From NCBI GenBank assembly GCA_038093975.1, contig JBBPTG010000056.1:1-64000 (forward strand): a stretch of DNA of 64,000 bases. The letters are read 5' to 3'. Position 1 is the first letter of the stretch; every line of letters begins with the position of its first letter. A program made the position numbers and the translations under genes. The notes below the pieces were generated by a model that was given only the letters and a program-made list of their open reading frames with translations, made no database searches and was not told the DNA's origin. The stretch is from Chalciporus piperatus. Taxonomy: Eukaryota > Basidiomycota > Agaricomycetes > Boletales > Boletaceae. Below are positions 1 to 15,051 of the stretch, in pieces.

Positions 1-540
1 GCCCGAGCGGCTCTGTACGAGGTGAGAGAGGATGGTGGTGGGTGAGGAAAAACACACCATGTGCTGCCGGCGGGGCTGTTGAGCCCACGCCAGCCATCGA
101 GTTCGAGGTCGAGGTTGTTTGAGGGTTTGGAGGTGGTGGTGGTTCGTACAGCCCGAGCGGCTCTGTACGAGATGAGAGGTGGTGGTGGTGGGTGAGGAAG
201 AACACACCGTGTGCTGCCGGCGGGGCTGTTGAGCCCTCGCCGGCCGCGTTTTCGCGTTTTCGTTGTTGTCGTGTCGAGAGTGGTGTGGTAGGTGGTAGTG
301 GGCCGAGCAGTGCAAGCGGCTGTTTGCGGGGTGAGCGGGTGGCTTATCACTCACCTCGTGAAGCCGGCGGGGCTGTTGAGCCCACGCCGGCCGCGTTTTC
401 GCATTTTCGTCGTTTTCTTGTCGAGAGTGAGGTGGTAGGTGGCAGCAGGCTGTTTGCGAGGTGAGCAGATGTGGTGGTGAGCGAGTTTTCACTCACCTGG
501 CGATGCCGGCGGGGCTTTTGAGCACTCGCCGGCCGTTTTG
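1..540. repeat. GC-rich tandem array, unit about 145 nt
   Basis: The core GCCGGCGGGGCT recurs at about 66, 216, 363 and 505, giving spacings of roughly 150, 147 and 142 nt. In most copies it continues as GTTGAGCCC followed by cGCCGGCC, and between cores lie related stretches such as GTTTTCG runs and GGTGGTGGTGG. Units are diverged and the array appears to continue past the left edge. Short open frames on both strands are by-products of the repeat and show no protein-like pattern. Confidence 0.8.
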
Positions 541-649
541 CTGTTGTTGAGGTGTGGTGTAGTGGTGAGAGAGAGTCGAAGAGGTGGCGCGGCAAATTCA
601 ACATGGTCACGTGACTTTTTCGCGCGGATTTTGTGTCAAGTCCGAGCAT

Positions 650-1375
650 TAGGGAAATGTGGCTACACTTTATTAGGATCTCCTACACTAGATAGCTACC
701 ATATTTTTTGTACACTTGTGTATGCTTTTTTGTACACTTTCAATAGGTTTGATCTCCACATACTTTGCTACACTTGTAACTACACACTTACTGCGCTTTT
801 TTGTACACTTTGCTACACTCTAACCTAATACACTTTCCCACACTTGTAACTACACATTTACTACGCTTTTTTGTACACTTTTGTTACACTCAATCTAGCT
901 ACACTTTCCTACACATTTGATTCAAGTTTTACTACGCTTTTTTGTTACACTTTGCTACACTCAATCACTACACTTGTAACTACACTTTTAGTACACTTTT
1001 TTGTCCACTTTAGCTACACTCTATCACTACACACTTTCCCACACATTTCACTACACTTTTACTACGCTTTTTTGTACACTTTGCTACACTCAATCTAGCT
1101 ACACTTTCCCACACTCTTGACTACACTTTTACTACGCTTTTTTGTACACTTTGCTCACTCAATCTAGCTATACTTTCCCACACTTGTAACTACACTTTTA
1201 CTACGCTTTTTTGTACACTTCACTACACTCAATCCTAATACCCTTTCCCACATTGTTAACTACACTTTTAGTACACATTTTTGTGGACTTCACTACACTC
1301 AATCCTAATACCCTTTCCCACATTGTTAACTACACTTTTAGTACACATTTTTGTGGACTTTAGCTATAATCCATC
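650..1375. repeat. AT-rich TACACTTTT tandem array
   Basis: Irregular repeats are built from TACACTTTT, CTACGCTTTTTTGTACACTTT and CACTCAATCTAGCTACAC, with a period near 70-80 nt. The last two units are identical: 1221-1290 equals 1291-1360 over 70 nt, which points to a recent duplication. The T-rich reading frames through it give low-complexity Tyr/Thr/Leu peptides and are not genes. Confidence 0.85.
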
Positions 1376-1429
1376 CTATGAATGATTATAAAATGTCACT
1401 AATTAGAATGACTCTATTAGATGACTGAA

Positions 1430-2540
1430 TAGTACTGGAGTGATTGGGTGAGCTGAGGGCTGGGTAACTGGATAACTGGTATGACTGGTGTGACTGAAGT
1501 GACTGGTTTACTGGACCACAGGATGACTGGATTACTGGAGTGACTGGATTACTGAGGTGACTGGATTACTGGAGTGACTTGTGTGACTTGTGTGACTTGT
1601 GTGACTGGTGTGACTGGATTACTGGACCACTGAGTGACTAGATTACTGGAATACTGGAATACTGGATGGCTGGAGTAATGAGACAACTGGATTGCTGGAT
1701 AACTAGGGCACTGGGCTACTAGGCTGCTGAGATGACTACATGACTGGGAAACTGAGCTACTAGGCTACTGAGATGTCTGGATGACTGGAACACTGGGCTA
1801 CTGAGCTACTGAGACTACTGAAGTGACTGGATGATTGGATGACTGGGCTGCTGGGTTACTGGAACTACTGGATGACTGGATGACTGGGCTGCTAAGTTAC
1901 TGAAACTACTGGATGACTGGATGGCTGGGCTACTGAGACTACTGAAGTAACTGGATGACTTGATGACTGGGCTGCTGGGTTACTGGAACTACTGGATAAC
2001 TGGAACACTTGGCCACTGGACTAATGAGACTACTGAAGTGACTGGATGATTGGATGACTGGGCTGCTGGGTTACTGGAACTACTGGATGACTGGATGACT
2101 GGGATGCTGGGTTACTGGAACTACTGGATGACTGAATGACTGAATGACTGGGCTACTGAGACTACTGAAGTAACTGGATGACTTGATGACTGGGCTGCTG
2201 GGTTACTGGAACTACTGGATAACTGGAACACTTGGCCACTGGACTAATGAGACCACTGAAATGACTGGATGACTGGATGACTGAGCTACTGGGACTACTG
2301 AAATGACTGGATGACTGGATGACTGGGCTGCTGGATGACTGAGAATACTGAGACTACTGGATGACTGAATGACTGAGCTACTGAAGCTACTGAATTGACT
2401 GGATGACTGGGCCACTAGGCCACTGGGTTACTAAGACTACTGAAACTACTTGATGACTGGGTGACTAGGTTACTGAAACTACTGAAACTACTGAAATTAC
2501 TGGTTACTGGGCCACTGGACTACTGATTTAACTGATCCAG
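1430..2540. repeat. GACTGGATGACTGG minisatellite with higher-order repeats
   Basis: About 1.1 kb consists of degenerate 8-9 nt units of the type (G)ACTGGAT, GGCTACTGA and ACTGGAACT. A longer block that begins GGGCTACTGAGACTACTGAA starts at about 1927 and again at about 2150, so there is a higher-order period near 223 nt. The minus strand has a 67-codon Ser/Gln/Val frame at 2212-2415 that only reflects the repeat. Confidence 0.85.
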
Positions 2541-3100
2541 TCAATCCAGTAACTTCAGACTTTTTGCAGTCTTGCTGATGAATGCTTCATACCAATGGAA
2601 AATGATTTTGTGTTGAACTCGAACACGAAGCTTGAACTTCGTGTGGTGTAAATAAGGACTGCGTGAGATGTGTTGCATGGCACATGACTGATCTGAGTAA
2701 TCAATCAGTCGCACATTCTTGCCTCACCGTGACCATGCATCACAACTCCAAACCTGCCAATCCACGTCCCACGCCAACGATGGAATCAACAATTGCACAG
2801 ACATCCGTGTACCCAAGCGTTCGCTGGGTTGTGGTTGGTGGTAAATGAAACGACTCAACTCAATCAAGAGCTAGCGCTATCATCAGACAACATGCCCTAG
2901 CGAAACCACATCAACTCAGTAACTAGAGCTGAGGATCAGACTAGGCAAGCAGGAGCGCTTGGCCCATGAAGTTCAAGAAGAGGAAACTCCAGGAGAACAA
3001 GACTGGGGAGCCAGTGCTTGTCAACCCGGGTTTATATACTATTGACAGTGTTTGTACATGTTGTGACTAAACCTTAACTATATGACTAGGTATGACTAGA
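2541..3100. other. Gene-poor spacer with no supported gene
   Basis: Between the minisatellite and the TGAGTCA array I see no convincing coding frame. The stretch has a TATA-like TTTATATACTATT near 3030-3043 after a CCCGGG, which could be a promoter or an old LTR fragment. No matching second LTR or polypurine tract was found, so no element is called. Confidence 0.4.
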
Positions 3101-3102
3101 TA

Positions 3103-3234
3103 TGAGTCATGGCGAGTAACAGCCAATAGTGTATATGACTAGGAAGCGAGATGAGTCAGCGTGAGTCAGTATGAGTCACGGTGAGTCATAATGAGTCAAT
3201 AAGAGTCTGAGTCATGGTGACTCGGTATGAGTCA
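3103..3234. promoter_or_regulatory. Eight TGAGTCA (Gcn4/AP-1-type bZIP) sites in 132 bp
   Basis: TGAGTCA occurs at 3103, 3152, 3162, 3172, 3182, 3192, 3208 and 3228. Five consecutive copies are spaced exactly 10 bp apart, close to one helical turn. TGA(C/G)TCA is the known binding site of Gcn4/AP-1 bZIP proteins in fungi. Downstream at 3314-3319 is CACGTG, and at 3330-3344 three overlapping GATAAG motifs. The next coding exon starts at about 3527 on the plus strand. It may be a homotypic regulatory cluster or a 10-nt minisatellite whose unit happens to contain the site. Confidence 0.55.
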
Positions 3235-3526
3235 TGGACAGTGGGGAAGATGCACAGCCACGCACAGCCACGTTACATAAGCGAAAGGCTAGACCTAGCT
3301 GATGTCAGCAGGTCACGTGATGTGATCTTGATAAGATAAGATAACAGGAAAGGGAGAGAAAGCGACTAAGTCCAAAAGTGAAAGAGAAACGTAGTAAGCG
3401 TAGTGAAGTCTAGGAAAGACTAGGATAAGGAACTGAGCGTTCGTAACAGTAAACGGTCAGGAGTTTTTGAACAGCGGTATGTGAGACAAGCAACTAACAC
3501 TCAGTATCTTATGTCGTCCCTTCCAG

Positions 3527-4575
3527 GCCCTTTATTCCATGTGGAACACGGAGCCCAATTCTTCCCATTGCCATCAAGTGTCATTCCGCGAACCAAGCCG
3601 CTGTTGTTTTTGAGACACTCAATGCTGTTTCTCGAACGGTGACAGAAATCAATACACTCATTGAAACCGCCCGCTTGTTCTACCAGTCAACATCCGTTAG
3701 CGCTCTATTGCGAGATGTGCACCGTTTCTATACTGTCGTGGTTGGCCATGAGTCCGGGATCTTTTTTTCTTGGTGGATTTCAACTTTTCATTCTGTCTTC
3801 GATTCGCTGACATCTCTCGTTCTTTCTCAGGGAGGAATGTCAGGAAGCGATTTCTGGGTTCCATCACCCGATTTTCAAGAAGCTGGTGGACCTTCCAAGT
3901 GCCCTGGAGTGGCTGATCACCAAAGGACACCGTCTTGGGGATGCCACAGACAGACCTTCGCCGCTCGGAATAACACTTGATATTCCAGGACTCTCCATTA
4001 GTGTGTACACGTTCCCTCCAATCTTCCTGCACTCCCACTGCTCATTTCGTGATCTTCCTTAGTGAATCGTGGTTCCAGTCAGTTGTCGAACAGTTTTCCA
4101 CCGCTCATCCGACTCATTGCTTCACAGAATTCGAGTTTACGCCCGTTAATACAACCGTATCCACAACATCCTCTCTTTCACCATCTCCCGCTCGACCAGC
4201 CAGTGTGGTGCTGTTACCATCTCCCCAAGCTCTGCAACGTCCATGGAGAGTTGTATCGGTCTCCACTTCACGACAGAACCCCCCGTCTATCAATGCGTCT
4301 GTGAACTCAACGGTGATATTTCTGATAAACTCATGGCTCCTGCGTATGACGACTTGCCGCTCCCTTCACTTGGACCGATGGCTGACTGGTATCTTCAATC
4401 TCATGGCTTTTTGACTCGCAGTTTACTGTACATTGCATATGCGCACGATATAGCTGACTCAGCTTCAGCTTTCGTCCGGAGTCTCTCAGACAAAGGCATG
4501 CTGATTGCAGAGGCACATTTCCTGTGGGGCCTTATCACTGGGAACCACGATGATCAAGCAGTTACCAGTGGTTGA
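3527..4575 (+). CDS. Protein with ribonuclease H1 N-terminal-type domain; probably degenerate or incomplete model
   Basis: An exon opening after the acceptor at 3525-3526 has no stop to 3772. Joining it to 3831 (intron 3773-3830) gives a frame with FYTVVVGHESGIFF, then SWEECQEAISGFHHPIFKK, then LPSALEWLI. That is the pattern of the RNase H1 N-terminal hybrid-binding fold, also known as the caulimovirus viroplasmin domain: Y-V-V-x-G, G-I/Y, W-x-E-C, G-F, F-K-x-F. The frame then meets TAG TGA at 4060-4065 and TAA near 4150. It is open again in the same phase to 4575, with LPLPSLGPMADWYLQ and a Cys/Asp-rich tail. The stops could lie in an intron I cannot place, or the gene may be decaying. No first exon with an ATG was found. 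No RNase H catalytic domain follows, so the biochemical role is unknown. Confidence 0.5.
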
Positions 4576-4706
4576 TCAACATTTGTGTATGATATCATAC
4601 ATGTACGCGACCCTACCAAGAATCACGTGCACATTGTACATTGGTACCTTCTCGCTAACATTTTTTCGCCCATTTGCCGCTCCCCTCGTGAACCCTCTGG
4701 ACGACA

Positions 4707-6316
4707 ATGACCAATGCCGGCGAGAATGTGTTACAGCGCTATCCAACCAAGAAGACGACCGTGCGCACTTTTTTGTCCACACGCGCAAGAGTTCCTTGGC
4801 AAACTCCAAGCGTACGTCTCAAGCCAACACCTGGAGAAGCTAGCAATTTGAAGAGAAAACGAAAAGCAGCGCGTGAACAGTACGCGGACGTGTTGGCCGC
4901 TACGAAACAAGTTGTTTTAGATCAAGCGAAGGCTTTGCAAGAGAAGTTCCAACGGCACTCATTGGAATACTATTATGAGGAAATTTTACAGCAGTGTCGC
5001 TTCAAGAACTCGAAATGCCGTCCCAATGCATGGAATGCTTTTGTCAAAAATGGGGTTCGTCAAGCTAACTGCAGTGAGATCATTGTTCCATTGTTCCACA
5101 CTCTCTAACAGAATACCTAGACTTACCAGCAGGCAAGAAGCGCAAGGCGACCGAGCTCATGCCTGAACTCAAGTCACGATGGGAAGCAATGACCCCCGAC
5201 GAACAAGTGGCCGCCACCGCAGACACGATCAAGGAGATAGAGGAGATACGCGAAATGAAGGAGTTTTCACCCCACAGTATCATGCTTAACGCATTCCAAG
5301 ATGCGCAGAAGACCCTTGAGGTCATTGACAGGGAGGTGCGTTGCAGTTTCTATCGTGATCCTAAGTCATACTTACGCGCGTGTTTCGTATACAGCTCACG
5401 GAGCTTCACGCACGCACTGGGATCGAGTTCATTCTCATTGGCGTGCGAGGAGACACGGAGCATTGGAACCAACCCCACATTTTCCACACAACCCGAGCCA
5501 CAGAGTTTTTTGATTATTGTCTCAAGGCGTCGATCGTAAACATCGTGTTCCAGTTCGAGGCTTTCTGTATTGCCGGAATCCAAGGTATGTAAACAGCGGT
5601 TGGCTCTCAAGGAGCTCACTTGAGAGCTCAAGCACTAACTTCTGTTAGGTCTTTCCCGGACACACTTAGAGGAGGTTCTTGACCTCAAACGAAAGACTAG
5701 CGAGCGGATTCTGCAGGCTCTCCGTGAGTTATTTCAATATCACATCCAATGTCCCGCCGTTCTCATTTTTTCATGTGGTACAGAGACCACCGCAGCTCCC
5801 GCGCAGGTTAAGCGCATGTACTACACCAATTTCGACGATAATATTACCGCAAAGTACAAGGTGGTGATGGAGAACTGGCCCCTTTCCAAATTCCTCGCCC
5901 CCGGTGACATCAGCTCTCGCAACGAGTTACAGGTGCTGTACCATGCATGGGAAACTGGTGCAACGCGCTTCCGGAAGCTCTCTCAAGACAAGTTTGAAGC
6001 TTGGCAGAGGCGTCGTATGAATGCACAGCTTGCTATAACAGTGGCAACCACACTAAATCCCAATCCCGAAGGTGATCTTCCCAGAACCCCGGAGTCTGAC
6101 ACGAACCCTTCAAACAATGTAAACGGCACTGCTGGGACCAACTCCCAGCCTGACGGTGATGCCAATGGTGGTTCACCCACAGTCGCAACCTCTGGGACCA
6201 CAACCACGCTCGCTGGGGCTGGTACACCCCCTACTGGCACGAAAAGGCGCACGGAGGTTGTCTCTGCGGCCAACGGGGAAGATCTAGTGATCACAAAGAA
6301 ACCGCGTAAACAGTGA
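4707..6316 (+). CDS. Five-exon protein with HMG-box-like segment, function unknown
   Basis: Exons 4707-5073, 5112-5335, 5395-5584, 5649-5723 and 5784-6316 join in phase to 462 codons plus stop. Residues ~60-165 resemble a diverged HMG box: a long charged helix, then CRPNAWNAF, then LPAGKKRKATELMPELKSRW and MTPDEQ. That resembles the RPxNAWxxF...W...S/TPEEK layout of HMG domains. A middle part (IEFILIGVRGDTEHWNQP, FEAFCIAG) has no family I can name. The C-terminal third is Pro/Thr/Asn-rich and ends in a basic KKPRKQ tail, which suits a nuclear signal. I recall similar proteins as multicopy unknowns in Agaricomycetes, often near repeats; that is memory, not a search. It lies 130 nt after the RNase H1-N-type gene on the same strand. 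Confidence 0.7.
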
Positions 6317-7146
6317 TCGGATAAGGGGGTCAAGCGTGGCCCTAGGAAGACGTCGACGACGGGTGCTGTCAGCGCAACGTCGTCTACCACCTCTGGGTCG
6401 TCGGGGAGTGTAGGGAGTGCATTCGGGAGTGTATCGGTCGGTGGGGCAGCCAGCCCTGCTTAGGGGGTTCCCATCTGTCCTCCACGTTGTTCGACCTTGT
6501 ATACCTGCGTGCACACACACCATTTACTTTGTTTTTTTCTGTCGTCATACATACATCCATCCTAACATCTTTTCTGTGCATTCCTTAGAGTATAAAACAC
6601 TGTAAATACATTAGTATTAATATCCTCCTTCTATGACCTTGAAAAGATTGGAAAAAAAAACATCCAAGGATACGAGAACCTACGAGCTCGCTGTCTGAGC
6701 CGGCGAGCACGAAGGTTTCGGGAACAGCCGAAACGCGACGGCGCAGGTAAGCGCGTCGTGGTGCTGTTTTGGGAAGGAAGGGGCGCGTGGCGGTGTGCCC
6801 GGCAAGGAGGGAGGGCGTGGGAGGTGACCGGATAGCCATCCCGAGGCCCGGTCACGGGATGAGAGGACTCTTGTTTTTTTCTCTTCCCCAAGGCAAATTA
6901 TTTGCCAGTTATTGAGTGGAATACTGGCAGTGGAGGGAATGGCATACAAATGAGCTAATTAGAATGTGCTAACCGGGGGGGTACCTCATTCTAGTTAGGT
7001 CACGCTTATGTGATGTTGAGGTGATCTAAAGGTTGCTGAGACATTGATGTCACGACTCACGAGGACAGTGACATTAGTAGAACAGAAATATAACTCCAGC
7101 CTGAGACTCCCATCCTCCTACAGCCTGCCAGCCCCCTTGGTACGGA
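6317..7146. other. Intergenic spacer with short inverted repeat
   Basis: There is no supported gene in these 830 nt. A 12-nt inverted repeat with one mismatch (CTAATTAGAATG at 6955-6966 against CATTCTAGTTAG at 6987-6998) flanks a 20-nt loop containing GGGGGGG. The part nearest 7147 is presumably the promoter of the dehydrogenase gene. Confidence 0.5.
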
Positions 7147-8838
7147 ATGCAATCCGTGGTTCGTTTTCACCCCCCGTCGTACGACATCCGGGTCGAAGAG
7201 CTCCCTATCCCAAAGTGAGTCTAGATCTCATAATGCTAAGGTTGTGAGATGGTGTCGTGGTTCAGCTTCGCGAAGTTGAAGGTGGAGCATGTTGGTTGTC
7301 GACGAAAATGCTGATCAGCGTATGTGCGTGTACAGGATCGAGCACCCAGATGATGTGATTGTCAAAGTCAAGGTATGCTCACGACGGATGTTCCTGACAA
7401 TTTACTGAACATAGCTATGATCGTTAGCTTGCGGGATTGTGTGGGAGCGATCTGCATATCTACCGTGGCACTGAGATATTGCCACAACCGTAAGTTGTTC
7501 AATAATGTATCGTGTCTGTAACGCTGAGTATCGGAGTGCAGGGCAATCTGCGGACATGAGTTCATTGGAGAAGTAATCGCTCTTGGCAAAAGCTTCCATC
7601 CCGGAGCGACGGGTCGACCCGACCTGTACTCGACGCTCAAGGTCGGTGATAAAGTCGTATCACCCTTCACGGTGTCCTGCGGAGAATGCCAGTATGTTCA
7701 ATTTGCTGTCGGATGTTTCAGCTCTATTCACCGCCTTGACCTGGGTACATTCAGCTATTGCCGCGTTGGTTACACCTGCCGATGCGTTGAGAGTCGACTC
7801 TTTGGAACACCCCACACGCCGGGTGGTCAAGCGCAGTATGTCCGTGTCCCCCGTGCAGGAGGCACACTCTACAATCTTGACGGTATCTCCGCCGCTTCCA
7901 TCCGCCCAGACCAAGCGACCAAAGCTACGATTGGAAAGCTGGCGGATTCCTCGCTGCTTTTGCTCTGCGATATTCTGCCGACCGGTGTATTTGCGGCCTT
8001 CCAGGCATTGAACCATCCGAAGACGCTCCCGATGATGACATCGAGGTCGTTCCCACAGAGTTCAGGCACGACATTGCTAGAGGGTGGTGTTATTGCACCT
8101 TTAAAGGCGGAAGACAAGGCGTTGACGGTTGCAGTAATTGGTTTGGGACCAGTGGGAGTGGTAAGTTGACGGCTGCTATCTGTCTTTGAATTGAGCTTAA
8201 TGTGATATTAATGGGACAGTGTGCATGTATTGCGATACTCGACATGCTCTACGCGAAAGAAACCGACTTCCGTATTGTCGCGGTCGACCCAACAGAATCT
8301 CGGCGAAAGAAAATGGAGGCGATTTATGCCAAGATTGCGGAGGCGTATGATCAAGGGCGAAGCGGCCGCTTTGAAGTGGCTGATATTGAGACAAGCAAGG
8401 ATATCGTGTCCAAATGGACCGAAAAGATCGGCTGCAATATCGTTTTGGAGGTGAGCACATACCTACCAGATTGCTGATCCAATGGCTCACAAGGCAATAT
8501 AGGTTGTTGGGAACAACAGCGCCCTTTCTCTTGCCTATCAGCTTGTGGGGCCATTCGGGTGCATCACTTCGGTAGGAGTGCACGCAGAACCTCAAGTACC
8601 ATTCAAAGGCCGGGAACTGTACGACAAGAACGTGTCCCTTGACTTTGGACGTTGTCCAGTGAGGGCGATGTTCCCTATGGCACTGGACTTGTTACTCCGA
8701 AGACAGGACATATTCGGGGAGGTTGGTGGGGAGACAAGTTTAGTGGAGAAGATTGTTGGGTTCGACGTTGCAGCGAAGATGTATGACGATTTTGACAAGG
8801 GACGATGTGGCAAGGTGTTGTTCGATCCTTGGATGTGA
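7147..8838 (+). CDS. Zinc-dependent alcohol dehydrogenase (MDR family)
   Basis: Seven exons (7147-7214, 7336-7372, 7428-7489, 7542-7691, 7755-8160, 8220-8450, 8503-8838) join in phase to 429 codons. Catalytic zinc ligands are visible in LAGLCGSDLH and CGHEFIGEV. The structural zinc cysteines lie in SCGECHYCRVGYTCRC, which is complete only after the fourth intron is removed. The Rossmann glycine motif is VIGLGPVGV, followed by an acidic VAVDP at the end of the next strand that suggests NAD(H) preference. The protein is longer than the usual 350-380 residues because of extra loops after GKSF and before LPTGVF. The family oxidises alcohols or glutathione-linked aldehydes in the cytosol; the substrate cannot be read from the sequence. 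The start is the first in-frame ATG that gives the typical N-terminus. Confidence 0.9.
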
Positions 8839-9144
8839 AGAATATGTTGCTGAATGTAGGAATTTGTGACGCACGAAATATTTTATGGAGACCACTTGTC
8901 TTGTCCTGCATTAGCATTGCTCGGGGCCCAAGACGCGAGTGTGACACGACACGTGATCATTTTGTCACGCGTCTTCTGAATCTCAATGCCGCCCTCTGCC
9001 AGTTGCCGACGAGTTCGTTGGTTCACTCGACATTAAGACGCTCGCAACTTCGTGGAGCACCGACCTGGAGCTGATATTGAAGATAATTGAAGATATCAGA
9101 GAAGATTTACTGTCTTTGTCTGCTCGCTGAGTTGTTGCGAGGCA
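8839..9144. other. Intergenic spacer before SMC3
   Basis: I see no gene here. It holds the 3' end of the dehydrogenase transcript and the promoter of SMC3. A CACGTG occurs near 8950. Confidence 0.4.
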
Positions 9145-14527
<5,383 letters not shown>

Positions 14528-15051
14528 ATCAGCTTGTTGTCGTTATCTTGATGTGGTTTCGTTATTTCCAATTATTTCATGTCTGTACGATGCTATGCCA
14601 CATGTTGCCCATGCGCCAAGCAGGTGTCATTCAACTTTCAAAGTTGCCATGTCGATGTCCATGAAATTGAGAAATCGAGATTTTTTTTTTGGAGATGAGG
14701 ACCGTGATCAACATCTTATTCGCGTGTCGGTTGTGTGAAATCTTTTGCGTCTGATTTCAGTTACCGTGCGATCAAAGTCCTCTGTCGTCGTTACGAACTT
14801 TCGCGAATCAGTTTCAGCTTTTTCAACAACCTTCCTTCGTTTCCAGGTCGCCCCAAACGCTGTCGCCGACGTAGACCTCGTTCGCCGCAAAGGCTCCTTC
14901 TTGCGACGCCAGGAAACCCATTGAACATAGATTTATTACATCTAACCAGCTGCCCTCAGCGACGAAACCCACACACTCGTTACCCCGTTTGCTGGACAGT
15001 TCTCGCGTCTGGCTGTCCTTGCTATCCAGCACAGTACCATAATCCCACTTC
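14528..15051. other. Intergenic spacer between RPL25 and the MSB2-like gene
   Basis: No supported gene. It contains a T-run of ten (14680s) and otherwise mixed sequence that should include the ribosomal protein terminator and the promoter and 5' leader of the mucin gene. Confidence 0.4.

Noticed and set aside
2212..2415. Minus-strand Ser/Gln-rich open frame of 67 codons
   Set aside because: It is a translation of the GACTGGATG minisatellite. Its pattern follows the repeat unit and it has no start context or homologue-like features.
2860..3070. Possible LTR remnant with TATA-like TTTATATAC
   Set aside because: I could not find a second copy, a primer-binding site that I can name, or reverse transcriptase sequence nearby.
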